DNA from: Muribaculaceae bacterium
Lineage (GTDB): Bacteria; Bacteroidota; Bacteroidia; Bacteroidales; Muribaculaceae
Assembly: GCA_022510505.1 (NCBI GenBank)
Contig: JAFLTL010000015.1
Coordinates: 1 to 52,684 of the forward strand
Direction of reading: 5' to 3'
Length of the DNA: 52,684 nt
The notes below the pieces were generated by a model. The model was given only the letters and a program-made list of their open reading frames with translations, made no database searches and was not told the DNA's origin. Of this stretch, positions 39,459-49,322 are shown piece by piece; the stretch's first letter is position 1; the number at the start of each line of letters is the position of its first letter. The position numbers were made by a program, and so were the translations under genes.

Positions 39459-39998
39459 TTAATCTTCTTGGTCCTCATTTGAGAAAACAGCCGTAGCAGT
39501 TCCGAATGTCCGTGGTGCCAAATCGAGAACAAAGCGCGCAAACCGTCCGTCATCAAGCGTTGCTTTATCTATTACAGAACCTTCGGTCTTAAAGGCTTGA
39601 CAAACATTAAGAAATATACTCAAGGCCAGAAACCATGTGAAAAAAGTAAAGGCCGCTCCAAGACCACTGTCTAATAATCCAAGAGATGCTTTCCTTATCA
39701 TGAACCTCAAAGATCTTGACACTACTAATGCAACTATGAAACCGGCTATAAACAAAGTTACCGATGCTATTATTCCCGCTGCATAAGATATGACGAAGTG
39801 GGGAGCCCCTTGGAGAAGATTTCCCAGAAATTCCCTTTCTTCAATCCATGTACTGCAATAATCACCTAGATAGCGACTGGCAATGATACCCACAGCAATA
39901 CCGGCCAATACACCGAGTTGGGCCACCAACCCCTTTCGAAAGCCAACAATTACGGCAAAAACACAAAGGCCAATCATTATGTAATCTATAGTTGTCAT
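39459..39998 (-). CDS. CvpA family membrane protein
   Basis: This protein of about 179 residues has four membrane helices and belongs to the CvpA (colicin V production) family, which in other bacteria is linked to envelope stress and cell division but has no settled biochemistry. The N-terminal TIDYIMIGLCVFAVIVGFRKG is a clear family signature. ATG 39998 is preferred to TTG 40004, which would directly abut the lptD-like stop. It is likely co-transcribed with lptD. Confidence 0.88.
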   Translation of the reverse strand: MTTIDYIMIGLCVFAVIVGFRKGLVAQLGVLAGIAVGIIASRYLGDYCSTWIEEREFLGNLLQGAPHFVISYAAGIIASVTLFIAGFIVALVVSRSLRFMIRKASLGLLDSGLGAAFTFFTWFLALSIFLNVCQAFKTEGSVIDKATLDDGRFARFVLDLAPRTFGTATAVFSNEDQED

Positions 39999-40004
39999 AT
40001 CCAA

Positions 40005-43000
40005 TCAATACCAACTGACCCCATTAGACGTTGATGATCTCTTGTCATATTTGACATCGCTCAGCAACGACGACTTGACCGCTATGTGGAAATTGTAGCT
40101 CTTATATGGTCCCACAGGTATTATACTCGCTGTCATGGTGAAACAGTGAAGGTCACGAGACAGGTTACAGTTCATGTAGGCAAGTTTATGTGTATCGAAA
40201 TTATAACTGGCCGAGAAACCGAAATTCCAGTTAGGTGTTGGCCTAATGTTCCCTGAAAAACTCAAATTCTGGGTAATCTTACCGTCATATTCCATTTTCT
40301 CTTTATTGAACGAGCCATAACCGTAGTTAATCGAGTAGTTGACAGTCAGACTCCATGGAAATGGCCATGGGGCGTAACCGTCGTCACCAAGATCGACACC
40401 GTCTTTCTTACTTTTATTGCTATTGGAGCCGGATGATGAACCCGATGGGTCGTCCCAATCATCTTCTTCTGATAAATTACTACTGTCCTTGTCGTTGTCC
40501 TTCGTTTTGTTCTTGTCTCCTTTTTTCTTGAAGGTGTCATTGTTGAAGGTGTAGGAGAAAGAAGTACCTGTGCTTGACAAACGACCTATTCCCTTTCCTG
40601 CCTTCCAACGAGGTATGTTAACGCGAACCGGATTCCCAGCCGAATTCAACTGATAGGTGTAGACATCCCAGACGGCATTCAGATTCAGATTGAAATTCTT
40701 AACCAGTCGTAACAGAATGGAAGTGTTGATGTTACTCCAATTCAAAGAGTCGGCCGCAAAATTGTAGCTCTGTGAAACAGTGAAATTTTCAATGAGCGAT
40801 ATTTTCTTTTCTCCGATACTGTCGTTATCGCTCTTAACCTTCATCTCAAGATTATTGGCCAATGAAACCGAGAGCGTTCCTGATTTTCCTTGTCCCGGCG
40901 AACCGAAAAGGCCGTTTTGGAACATGGAATATTTTCTCGTAATCATTTCTCCGCGATTATTCGGATACTCATAAGATCCATAGTAACCGTAGAAAGGTTT
41001 ACTGAAATCGGGAGATCCCGAAAATGAAATCGTGGGTGTCAGTACATGACGGATCATCTTCACTTTGTTACCCAGGAATGGAAGCGGTTGGAAGAAACCG
41101 TAGATCTTCGTATCCATCGAAACCGATCCGGAGAAATCGTAGACGTTATAGAACCCGTAGGTAGTATCGGCGACTTCGGCTGCCGCATTCGGATCCCATT
41201 GACGACGAATTTTGGAGGTATACATTCGGTCGGTAAAATTAATCGAAGGCGTGAAGTTGAAATATTTCAGTATGTTGAACGTAGCTGAAATGGGTATGGA
41301 ATGTTTCATACCATTTCTCCAGTCTTTGATCAGACTTTTCTTGAAGAATTCATCCTGCTTGGCTGTCAATGAATTCTGAAATTGTCCCGAGTAGGAAACT
41401 CTGATTTTTTCATACCATTTCTCATCTCCTACAGCCTTTTTCCTTTTGAACGGATAGGTCTGAGCCATGGTGATAGTGAAGTTGGGGAATGAAACCGACA
41501 AAGTAGAGTCCTGTGTGCGCTGCGATATATTCATCGTTGTCGACAAAGACCATTTCGACTGAGGGAACTTGTAGGTCATATTGATAGTCGAACTCTTTGT
41601 GTTTTCGGTGAACGACGGAGAATAATAACTGTTCAGGGCGTTACGGGAATATCCGCTAGTGGTGAAATTGACCGATGCCGACAAAGTCATGTTGGGATTG
41701 AATTTCGAGTCCTGGGAATGGCTCCACAACACTTGAAAGTTAGTCATTTTCGAATAGTCGGCCATACCCTTGTCACCAGTTATGGTCTTCAGATAATTGA
41801 AAGAGAAATTACCCGAGAATTTATATCTCTTTGTATATGTTGACTGTCCGGATAGTCCCCATGAGCCTCGGGTGTAAACTTCGCCGGTCAGTGCCAAGTC
41901 AATGTTATCGTTAATGGCAAAATAATAGCCACCATCACGTAGATAGAAACCTCTGTTATAGTCTTCTCCAAATGTAGGTACAATTATACCCGATGAATAT
42001 TTGTCGGAAAACGGGAAATACCCGAACGGAACTGCCAGGGGCAAAGGGAGGCCGGCTACAACTAAGTAGGCCGGTCCCGTCACGATGTTGCTATTGGGTT
42101 TGACTTTATAACGGGTCAACTGGAACCAGAAGTGGGGACATTCATGGTCATCACAGGTGGTGTACATACCGTCCTCACCGTAATAATAGTCGTCATCAGT
42201 TTTTTTAGTCTTGCCTCCAGTCAGGTAACCTTCACCTTGCTGAGTTATAACATTGTTGATGAAACCCCTCTTAGTTTTGAAATTATAACTCATGTCCTGG
42301 GTTTCATATTGGGTTCCACCATCCTCAAAAACAGGCTTTCCGGTGACCTCACCCAACGAGTCGGTTGCGCCAAATGCATAGACTGTGTTATTGTCCATGT
42401 TCATTTGAATCTCGGCTGCATTCAGCTTGAGTTTACCATAGGTCACCTCACCGTTTCCATACATGTAGGACATGGTACGCCCTATCATAATCATAGAATC
42501 GGCACAGTCCATCTTGACAACGTTATCAAGGTCAACTTTCTCCCTTCTGAAACGTGTTGGACCTGAATAAGGCGCTGGCAGACGACTATGGCGTACGGGA
42601 AGATTTGGAGCCGACGTATCCATTGAAACAGAATCGTTTCCCGTAATGGAATCGTGGGAAAGAATAGGAACTGAGACTGAGTCGACAACCAAAGAATCGA
42701 CATGACCAAGAGAATCAACGATTATTCTGCCCGATGACAAGGAGTCAAGATTAAGTAGGGAGTCATTAAAGACCGGGTCATTTATCAATTGATACTCCGG
42801 TACATCTACCCCCAAATCATGAGGAACGGGTTTCAATCCGATCGCTTCTCGCAACTCGTTCACCACGGAATCTACTCCAGTTTTTGCCTCGGCCTCTGTC
42901 GGCAGTTCGGCTGGCGGAGGTAGAGGTACCTGGGCACGAACGAAAAATTCAGTTACGAGCGTCGGGATTAAAAAAACAAATAAAAATATATATAAGGGTA

Positions 43001-43034
43001 ATCTTTTCAATTGCAAGAATGTAGAGATCCACAT
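40005..43034 (-). CDS. LptD-like LPS-assembly outer-membrane protein
   Basis: The 1009-residue protein matches the Bacteroidetes LptD type: signal peptide (about 10-34), long proline- and serine-rich N-terminal linker, an OstA/LptA-like region (MIMIGRTMSYMYGNGEVTYG, then AAEIQMNMDNNTVYAFGATD) and a large C-terminal beta barrel with many aromatic alternating strands. It would insert lipopolysaccharide into the outer leaflet. An unusual acidic, serine- and lysine-rich stretch lies within the barrel (about 835-885). The protein ends in SWY, an aromatic C-terminus expected for barrel insertion. The start codon lies inside a hairpin at 43025-43048. Confidence 0.88.
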   Translation of the reverse strand: MWISTFLQLKRLPLYIFLFVFLIPTLVTEFFVRAQVPLPPPAELPTEAEAKTGVDSVVNELREAIGLKPVPHDLGVDVPEYQLINDPVFNDSLLNLDSLSSGRIIVDSLGHVDSLVVDSVSVPILSHDSITGNDSVSMDTSAPNLPVRHSRLPAPYSGPTRFRREKVDLDNVVKMDCADSMIMIGRTMSYMYGNGEVTYGKLKLNAAEIQMNMDNNTVYAFGATDSLGEVTGKPVFEDGGTQYETQDMSYNFKTKRGFINNVITQQGEGYLTGGKTKKTDDDYYYGEDGMYTTCDDHECPHFWFQLTRYKVKPNSNIVTGPAYLVVAGLPLPLAVPFGYFPFSDKYSSGIIVPTFGEDYNRGFYLRDGGYYFAINDNIDLALTGEVYTRGSWGLSGQSTYTKRYKFSGNFSFNYLKTITGDKGMADYSKMTNFQVLWSHSQDSKFNPNMTLSASVNFTTSGYSRNALNSYYSPSFTENTKSSTINMTYKFPQSKWSLSTTMNISQRTQDSTLSVSFPNFTITMAQTYPFKRKKAVGDEKWYEKIRVSYSGQFQNSLTAKQDEFFKKSLIKDWRNGMKHSIPISATFNILKYFNFTPSINFTDRMYTSKIRRQWDPNAAAEVADTTYGFYNVYDFSGSVSMDTKIYGFFQPLPFLGNKVKMIRHVLTPTISFSGSPDFSKPFYGYYGSYEYPNNRGEMITRKYSMFQNGLFGSPGQGKSGTLSVSLANNLEMKVKSDNDSIGEKKISLIENFTVSQSYNFAADSLNWSNINTSILLRLVKNFNLNLNAVWDVYTYQLNSAGNPVRVNIPRWKAGKGIGRLSSTGTSFSYTFNNDTFKKKGDKNKTKDNDKDSSNLSEEDDWDDPSGSSSGSNSNKSKKDGVDLGDDGYAPWPFPWSLTVNYSINYGYGSFNKEKMEYDGKITQNLSFSGNIRPTPNWNFGFSASYNFDTHKLAYMNCNLSRDLHCFTMTASIIPVGPYKSYNFHIAVKSSLLSDVKYDKRSSTSNGVSWY

Positions 43035-43048
43035 CGGTCGATGGATCT
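43025..43048 (-). promoter_or_regulatory. Hairpin overlapping the lptD start codon
   Basis: AGATCC (43025-43030) pairs with GGATCT (43043-43048), and ATCG (43033-43036) with CGAT (43039-43042), leaving a 2-nt bulge and 2-nt loop. The lptD ATG (43034-43032) is partly inside the stem. It may lower or regulate translation. Confidence 0.45.
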
Positions 43049-43057
43049 ATTACAATA

Positions 43058-43090
43058 CAAAGATAATAATTAGTTTACAGTAATAACGAA
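43058..43090 (-). promoter_or_regulatory. Promoter candidate for lptD-cvpA-suf
   Basis: Minus strand TATCTTTG (43065-43058) matches the -7 consensus; TTCG (43090-43087) 21 nt upstream is one base off TTTG. The element is between dnaG and lptD. Confidence 0.6.
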
Positions 43091-43103
43091 TGTTACTTGT
43101 TCT

Positions 43104-45284
43104 TTATTTATTTGAAGAACATGTCACACGATCACCCAACAGATGTCCGAATTCTTTTTTTTCCTGATAAAGCTTGTGTTTTTCAATCATCAGTTTTTCA
43201 ACCTCCTCAGAATTGGATGCAGCCAATGCTGCCTGCATTCGCTGAAGTATATCGGCTTCACGTTGATGAAGAATGGCCAGTTTCCACACATTCATGGCTT
43301 GAACCACAAGTTGTATAATACGATCTTCCTCGGTGGTGACTTTTGAGAACCGTGAATGATATTTGCTTAATTTGTGTTTCTCCATGGCAAGGTCGGTTGC
43401 CAGACGCCTTACCCGGTCGTTCGAACTCGAAATAAGATGTCTCTCCAGATAAGACACTGCAAAATCATGAAGATAGCGGTCATATTCGGCGAGGGCTTTT
43501 TCACGTAAAAATTCCTCTCTTTTTCTGATTTCGTCGAAATTTTTGGCCGTTGCCCTGATTTCTTCAACTCCCTTTTCGAAATATTCTTTCTTAATCTCTT
43601 CGGCCTGCAGTGCTGCCGCTCTCAAGTCTTCTTCAAAACAGCCTGAAATCATGAGAGCCTCACTGAATAAAGCTGCATTATCAGGGTCGGAAAATGTAAT
43701 ACCATCATTGGTGAGATCGTTTGCAATAAAATGAAGAATGTTCATAGACGTTGAGTCACCGGTATTCTTGTCTATGTTGTAACAGGCATGCAAACAACCA
43801 TAGCGAACAATATATCTAAGAACCTCTTTCTCATAATCACCCAATGTGAAATACCGTGGTTCATTTCTCCGTTGATTAGGCTTTGAAACAGCAGTATCAG
43901 GCTGAGTTTCGACAATATCGGCTATGGATTCCCTTGCCGCCTCTTTCTCTTTTTCCTTCTGAACAGCTTCGTAATTTTTTCTCCGAACGATACTCACTTG
44001 CCTCTTCAACGTTTCCTCGCTCATGTTAAGCATTCGGCTACACTCCTGTATATAAACCGTGCGCTTCAACTCGTCGGGGATCACGGCAATTGACCCCACG
44101 ACATCTTTTATTGCCATAGTTCTTTTTATGGGGTCATCTCCTGCATCTCCAATGAGTATCTTGGTCTTGAAACTGATGAAATCTTCCGATTTGGTTGCGA
44201 TATATTCTTCGACCTCGGTGGAGGAATGGGACTGAGCGAACGAGTCGGGGTCGTCTCCTTCAGGCAACAATATAATGTAGATGTCGAGGCCTTCGGCAAG
44301 CAACAGATCAATACCTCTCATTGAAGCTTTGATACCCGCAGCATCGCTGTCATACATGACAGTAACCTTGTCGGTAAAGCGATGGATCAGCCTTATCTGA
44401 CCCTTTGTCAAGGAAGTTCCTGAGGAAGCCACAACATTCTCAATCCCAGCTTGAGACATGGAAATGACATCCATGTAGCCCTCAGTGAGAATACAGAATC
44501 CTTTTTTTACTATTGCCTGTTTAGCCTGATAGAGTCCATAGACTTCGCTACTTTTAGAATATATTATCGATTCGGGAGAATTAACATATTTCGCTACATT
44601 CTTATCGCTTTTCAATGTTCTTCCGCCAAAAGCCACCACCTTCCCCGAGACCGAGAAGACAGGGAAAATCACTCGCCCCTTAAACCGATCACATAGTTTG
44701 CCCGTACTTTCCTTTCGATAACTTAGCCCGGTCTCAATCAGATATTTTTCATTATATCCTGCAACAAGCGCCTCTTTTGACAGTTCATCGTTCAATAAGT
44801 CATATCCCAACCGGTAACGTTCAATCATCGTATCGTTAATACCTCTTTCCCGGAAATAGGAAAGTCCGATATCGCGACCGCTCTCTGTTTGGGTTAGGAA
44901 ATACCTGAACCTTTCCATTGCCCATTCGTTGATTGCAAGCATGCTCTCTCTTTCAAGGTCGGCCTGCTGCTCTTCGGGCGACATTTCCTCCTCTTTGATT
45001 TCTATATGATATTTTTTTGCCAGATAGCGTAGTGCCTCGTTATAGGAATAGCCTTCATGTTCCATAATGAATCCAACGGCACTTCCTCCCTTTCCACAAC
45101 TGAAGCATTTGCAAATGCCACGAGCTTTGGAGACAGAAAAAGAGGGTGTCCGCTCATTGTGGAACGGACACAACCCTATATAGTTTGCACCTCGTCGTTT
45201 CAGACTGACAAAGTCGCTGACTACATCAACAATATCGGCTGCATCAAGAATCTTGCCGATAGTCTCCCTATCAATTCTTTTCAA
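43104..45284 (-). CDS. dnaG: DNA primase
   Basis: DnaG makes RNA primers for replication. The 726-residue protein has the CHC2 zinc finger (C39, H42, C60, C63), the primase core, a TOPRIM domain with EGYMDVISM and MYDSDAAG, and a long helical C-terminal part that would bind the DnaB helicase. The start is TTG 45284; no ATG is available upstream of RIDRETIGKIL. It follows proS by 28 nt and is probably co-transcribed. Confidence 0.95.
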   Translation of the reverse strand: MKRIDRETIGKILDAADIVDVVSDFVSLKRRGANYIGLCPFHNERTPSFSVSKARGICKCFSCGKGGSAVGFIMEHEGYSYNEALRYLAKKYHIEIKEEEMSPEEQQADLERESMLAINEWAMERFRYFLTQTESGRDIGLSYFRERGINDTMIERYRLGYDLLNDELSKEALVAGYNEKYLIETGLSYRKESTGKLCDRFKGRVIFPVFSVSGKVVAFGGRTLKSDKNVAKYVNSPESIIYSKSSEVYGLYQAKQAIVKKGFCILTEGYMDVISMSQAGIENVVASSGTSLTKGQIRLIHRFTDKVTVMYDSDAAGIKASMRGIDLLLAEGLDIYIILLPEGDDPDSFAQSHSSTEVEEYIATKSEDFISFKTKILIGDAGDDPIKRTMAIKDVVGSIAVIPDELKRTVYIQECSRMLNMSEETLKRQVSIVRRKNYEAVQKEKEKEAARESIADIVETQPDTAVSKPNQRRNEPRYFTLGDYEKEVLRYIVRYGCLHACYNIDKNTGDSTSMNILHFIANDLTNDGITFSDPDNAALFSEALMISGCFEEDLRAAALQAEEIKKEYFEKGVEEIRATAKNFDEIRKREEFLREKALAEYDRYLHDFAVSYLERHLISSSNDRVRRLATDLAMEKHKLSKYHSRFSKVTTEEDRIIQLVVQAMNVWKLAILHQREADILQRMQAALAASNSEEVEKLMIEKHKLYQEKKEFGHLLGDRVTCSSNK

Positions 45285-45312
45285 TTGTTTTTTAAATCAG
45301 CCTTTCAAATTA

Positions 45313-46794
45313 TCAGTAATTTCTCGCAAAAATAACTCTTTGGGCCGATGGTTTGCCGGTAACCATACATTTTCCGGGTGTCTTGTCACCGTCCAAAGGA
45401 ATGCATCTTATAGTGGCTTTGGTTTCGTTCTTCACCTTCTCTTCGGTCTCGGTTGTTCCGTCCCAATGTGCAAGAATAAAACCACCTTTTTCAATTTCTT
45501 TCTTGAATTCTTCGTAGGTGTCAACTGTTCGCATCATATCCTGACGTTGCTTCAAGGCCTTTTGATAAATATTTGTCTGAATTTCCTCCAACAAAGCTGC
45601 CACGGTATTTTCAATACCCTCAAGTTTTCCTATACTTTTTTCCAAAGTATCTCGACGCATAATTTCGACTGTTCCGTTTTCAATATCACGCGGTCCGATT
45701 GCCAAACGAACCGGTATGCCTTTGAGTTCATATTCGGCAAACTTGAAGCCGGGACGACGATTGTCGGCATCATCAAACTTGACACTAATACCTAAACTAC
45801 GAAGACGATCGACAATTGGAAGGACTGTCTTCGAAATGAGATCCCTTTGTTCGTCGTTTTTGTAGATCGGCACTATAACCACTTGTATAGGAGCAAGATG
45901 TGGAGGTAGTACCAAACCATTGTCATCGGAATGTATCATTATCAAAGCTCCCATCAGACGAGTTGACACTCCCCATGAATTAGCCCAGACATATTCCGGT
46001 TGATTATCCTTATTGACAAAAGTCACGTCGAATGCTTTTGCGAAATTCTGTCCAAGATTATGTGAAGTACCTGCCTGGAGTGCTTTGCCATCCTGCATCA
46101 TAGCTTCAATGGTGTAGGTATTCAAAGCTCCAGCAAATCTTTCATTTGCAGTTTTCACTCCTTTAATGACAGGCATTGCCATATATTTCTCGGCAAAATC
46201 GGCATAGGTGTTAATCATCAAGACCGTTCTGGCCTCATTCTCTTCTGCAGTTGCATGGGCACAGTGACCTTCTTGCCAAAGGAATTCGGATGTCCTAAGG
46301 AACATTCGAGTCCTCATCTCCCAACGCATCACGTTGGCCCACTGGTTAATTAACAACGGAAGATCGCGATAACTCTGTATCCAGTTCTTATAAGTTCCCC
46401 ATATAATGGTTTCCGATGTGGGACGAACTATCAGTTCCTCTTCCAGTTTGGCTTCTGGATCGACAATCACCCCTTTCCCATCGGGATCGTTTTTCAATCT
46501 ATAGTGGGTGACAACTGCACATTCCTTGGCAAACCCTTCAACATGTTCGGCTTCCCGACAAAGAAACGACTTTGGAATGAGCAACGGGAAATAGGCATTC
46601 TGAACTCCCGTCGATTTAAACATAGTATCCAGGGTGTGCTGCATCTTTTCCCAAATAGCGTAGCCATAGGGTTTGATTACCATACATCCACGAACTGCCG
46701 ACGGTTCGGCAAGGTCGGCTTTCACAACAAGTTCATTGTACCACTGGGAATAATTATCACTCCTTTTTGTTAGATTTTTCAGTTCTGTAGCCAT
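45313..46794 (-). CDS. proS: Prolyl-tRNA synthetase (archaeal/eukaryotic type)
   Basis: ProS charges tRNA-Pro. The 493-residue protein lacks the editing insertion of the E. coli type and matches the shorter archaeal/eukaryotic class. It has class II motif 1 around [11 protein letters not shown], motif 2 with [20 protein letters not shown] and motif 3 near its middle; the C-terminal domain is alpha/beta and ends in a tyrosine (FARNY). It is upstream of dnaG, with its own -7 element at 46819-46826. tRNA-Pro genes at the window end are its substrate. Confidence 0.96.
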   Translation of the reverse strand: MATELKNLTKRSDNYSQWYNELVVKADLAEPSAVRGCMVIKPYGYAIWEKMQHTLDTMFKSTGVQNAYFPLLIPKSFLCREAEHVEGFAKECAVVTHYRLKNDPDGKGVIVDPEAKLEEELIVRPTSETIIWGTYKNWIQSYRDLPLLINQWANVMRWEMRTRMFLRTSEFLWQEGHCAHATAEENEARTVLMINTYADFAEKYMAMPVIKGVKTANERFAGALNTYTIEAMMQDGKALQAGTSHNLGQNFAKAFDVTFVNKDNQPEYVWANSWGVSTRLMGALIMIHSDDNGLVLPPHLAPIQVVIVPIYKNDEQRDLISKTVLPIVDRLRSLGISVKFDDADNRRPGFKFAEYELKGIPVRLAIGPRDIENGTVEIMRRDTLEKSIGKLEGIENTVAALLEEIQTNIYQKALKQRQDMMRTVDTYEEFKKEIEKGGFILAHWDGTTETEEKVKNETKATIRCIPLDGDKTPGKCMVTGKPSAQRVIFARNY

Positions 46795-46818
46795 GCTTAA
46801 ATTTCTTATTTTCTAATG

Positions 46819-46826
46819 CAAAGTTA
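46819..46826 (-). promoter_or_regulatory. -7 promoter element for proS-dnaG
   Basis: Minus-strand TAACTTTG is a perfect match to TAnnTTTG, 24 nt before the proS ATG. No clear TTTG at 19-21 nt upstream. Confidence 0.55.
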
Positions 46827-46855
46827 AGCTATTTTCATCAATGGTAAAAGTTAAA

Positions 46856-46892
46856 GAAAAAAGGGGATGGAAACTTTACGGCTTCCACCCCC
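46856..46892 (-). terminator. Rho-independent terminator after ino1
   Basis: On the minus strand GGGGGTGGAA pairs with TTCCATCCCC (one G-U) around an 10-nt loop, followed by C-poor T-rich sequence with a six-T run. It ends the ino1 transcript just before the proS promoter. Confidence 0.8.
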
Positions 46893-46915
46893 GGGATTAT
46901 GGACTTTTGTGTTAA

Positions 46916-48217
46916 TCAGTCAATGAGTTCGTCGGCTTCGTATCCGCCCATTTCGCGAATAGCATTTTTCAGCATCACATATTGCTGGAAGAGATGGTTT
47001 ACAGGCACTTCACCCTTAGTGTAGTCGTGCATGGGGCTCTTCAGGAAGAAACTTAGGAAACGCTGTATACCGTAGCGTCCGCTGCGTGCTGCCAAGTCGC
47101 TGAGCAGAACGAGGTCGAGACACAGAGGAGCTGCCAGAATGGAGTCGCGACACAGGAAGTTAATCTTAATTTGCATGGGGTATCCCATCCATCCGAAAAT
47201 GTCAATGTTATCCCATCCTTCCTTATTATCATTGCGTGGAGGATAATAGTTGATGCGAACCTTGTGGTAATAATCGGTATACAAATCGGGTTGCTCTTCG
47301 GGAACCAGGATTGATTCAAGCGTAGAAAGCTTTGACACTTCCTTAGTTCTGAAGTTTGCCGGTTCGTCCAAAACAAGACCGTCACGGTTTCCGAGGATAT
47401 TTGTTGAGAACCATCCTGACAGGCCCAAGCAACGAGTACCGATAATGGGAGCAAAACCGCTCTTTACAAGAGTTTGACCGGTCTTGAAGTCCTTACCTGC
47501 AATTGGCATCTTGGTCTTCTCGGCAAGTTCCCACATGGCTGGAATGTCAACCGTTGTGTTGGGAGCGCCCATGATGAATGGAGCGCCTTCGCTGAGTGCT
47601 GCATAGGCATAGCACATTGACGGTGCGATGTGCTCTTTGTCGTCGGCTTTCATTGCTTCTTCAAGAGCAGCCAAAGTACCGTGAACCTTTTCATCAACCG
47701 GCACGTAAACCTCAGTCGAAGCAGCCCAAAGAACTACCACGCGATCAAGATTGTTGTCTTTCTTGAATTTACGAATGTCTTCACGAATCTGATTGGTCAT
47801 ATCCCAACGATCCTTGACAACCTTTACATTTTCACCATCAAGACGTTTCGCATAGTTTTTGTCGAAAGCAGCTTTAAGTGGTTTGATTTTTTCAAGCTCA
47901 TCTTTCACCGGATTGATATCCTTCTCTTTGAGAACCTCACAGTTGATCGCGCTCTCATAGGCGTTCTGGGGATAAACATCCCATGCAGCAAAAACTATGT
48001 CGTTGAGATCGGCTATAGGAACAATCTCATTATATTTCAGATATTTGGCATCCTTCCCTTTTCCAACGCGTATCTTATCGTATTGGGTCATTGAACCAAC
48101 AGGCTTGGTCAAGCCTTTGCGAGCCATCAGCACACCTGTTATAAATGTGGAACTAACGGCACCCAGACCGACAACCATCACACCGAGTTTACCCTCGGCC
48201 TTTTTAACATCACTCAT
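46916..48217 (-). CDS. ino1: myo-Inositol-1-phosphate synthase
   Basis: Ino1 converts glucose-6-phosphate to L-myo-inositol-1-phosphate with NAD. The 433-residue protein has the Rossmann start GVMVVGLGAVSSTFITGV, the NTTVDIPAM and GKDFKTGQT blocks with the catalytic lysines, and SGWFSTNILGNRDG. It is the entry enzyme for inositol lipids and opens the minus-strand end of a cluster with an acyltransferase, a CDP-alcohol phosphatidyltransferase, a GtrA protein and an ATP-grasp-like protein. It has its own promoter at 48307-48337 and terminator. Confidence 0.96.
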   Translation of the reverse strand: MSDVKKAEGKLGVMVVGLGAVSSTFITGVLMARKGLTKPVGSMTQYDKIRVGKGKDAKYLKYNEIVPIADLNDIVFAAWDVYPQNAYESAINCEVLKEKDINPVKDELEKIKPLKAAFDKNYAKRLDGENVKVVKDRWDMTNQIREDIRKFKKDNNLDRVVVLWAASTEVYVPVDEKVHGTLAALEEAMKADDKEHIAPSMCYAYAALSEGAPFIMGAPNTTVDIPAMWELAEKTKMPIAGKDFKTGQTLVKSGFAPIIGTRCLGLSGWFSTNILGNRDGLVLDEPANFRTKEVSKLSTLESILVPEEQPDLYTDYYHKVRINYYPPRNDNKEGWDNIDIFGWMGYPMQIKINFLCRDSILAAPLCLDLVLLSDLAARSGRYGIQRFLSFFLKSPMHDYTKGEVPVNHLFQQYVMLKNAIREMGGYEADELID

Positions 48218-48306
48218 TTTTTATAAACGATTAAATTTTAATACTTTGAATTTTCCATTTCAAATATTTGCCAATCAATAATCGGCACGTCCATCAAATA
48301 GACGCT

Positions 48307-48337
48307 CAAAATTATAATCGTTAGAAGAATTAGCCAA
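48307..48337 (-). promoter_or_regulatory. Promoter of ino1
   Basis: Minus strand TTG (48337-48335), 20-nt spacer, TAATTTTG (48314-48307). The predicted leader is about 80 nt. Confidence 0.7.
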
Positions 48338-48401
48338 TAAAAACTTAAAAAAATATCAATTTATTATTGTTAAATATTATGAATAGATTGACTCTTTTCC
48401 T

Positions 48402-48453
48402 AATTTATGTTAAATACAACTATATTTATGCGAATTATGTAAATTTATGTTAA
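48402..48453. repeat. Two direct copies of AATTTATGTTAA upstream of ino1
   Basis: The 12-mer occurs at 48402-48413 and 48442-48453, start-to-start distance 40 bp, about four helix turns. The second copy is just beyond the acyltransferase stop (48460). It could be a regulator binding site or chance in an AT-rich gap. Confidence 0.4.
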
Positions 48454-48459
48454 TTAGGC

Positions 48460-49311
48460 TCAATGAATCTTTCTCAGCTTATAAGTCTCATCTCTGAGAA
48501 ATTTTGAGAACTCTTCCAATGAAGCTTGGTGTTGCAATTGTTCGTCAACTGAAATCACATCACCGACCGAAACATGAATCTCCGTACCCCTCTTTCGGAA
48601 CACTTCGGCCGGGAGACGTAATGAGCGCGCCGGCCAGCAAACTCGTCCCAGAATATTACAAAGAAAACTGTTGCCACCATGGAAAAATATCGGGATAATG
48701 GGAACTTTTGCCTTCTGTATGATTTGGACGACTGTTGGCTGCCACTCACGATCAACTTGCTGATACTTCCAATTGATTTTACTCATGGCCCCTGCAGGAA
48801 AGAACCCTACAGGGTGACCTTCCTTGAGTTGCCGCATGGTTTGCCTGATTCCATTTATGGAAATCTTGCGTTTCTCAGGATCATTGGATTGCATTGCATC
48901 AACCGCAATAAAATTGGGCCTCATAGCCGAAATCTTATTGAGAATCATGTTTACCATCACCTTAAACTCAGGCCTACGGCTGGAGATCAAGTATATCAGG
49001 ATTATTCCGTCGAGTGCGCCATAAGGGTGATTGCTCACAGTTATAAAAGCTCCTTCGGGGAGATTATTCAACAATTCCTCATTATCTATCCTCAAGGATA
49101 TTTTAAAATCCTCGTAGATCAATCTTTTGGAGAACTCGGGTCCGGGCGTGTCACATAGGGAACCGTGAACACGATTAACCTCGTCAACCTGAAGGAATCT
49201 TAAAACTCGCTCGACAAGTTTTTCATGTCCCTTCAGTTTAGGAACCATCTGTATAACGTCATCGACGTTAATAACATCAGGTCTTATTTCATAATTCTCA
49301 TAATTCTCCAT
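48460..49311 (-). CDS. Lysophospholipid/acylglycerophosphate-type acyltransferase
   Basis: The 283-residue protein is a PlsC-like acyltransferase of the hemolysin/OlsA-type branch, with VSNHPYGALDGI as the catalytic block and a second block FFPAGAMSKI. It would transfer a fatty acyl group to a lysolipid, amino lipid or glycerol phosphate. The gene is 11 nt after the CDP-alcohol phosphatidyltransferase gene. Its place in an inositol-lipid cluster suggests it acylates a lipid carrying the inositol head or a precursor. No membrane helix is obvious. Confidence 0.85.
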   Translation of the reverse strand: MENYENYEIRPDVINVDDVIQMVPKLKGHEKLVERVLRFLQVDEVNRVHGSLCDTPGPEFSKRLIYEDFKISLRIDNEELLNNLPEGAFITVSNHPYGALDGIILIYLISSRRPEFKVMVNMILNKISAMRPNFIAVDAMQSNDPEKRKISINGIRQTMRQLKEGHPVGFFPAGAMSKINWKYQQVDREWQPTVVQIIQKAKVPIIPIFFHGGNSFLCNILGRVCWPARSLRLPAEVFRKRGTEIHVSVGDVISVDEQLQHQASLEEFSKFLRDETYKLRKIH

Positions 49312-49322
49312 TTTGGTTTGTT

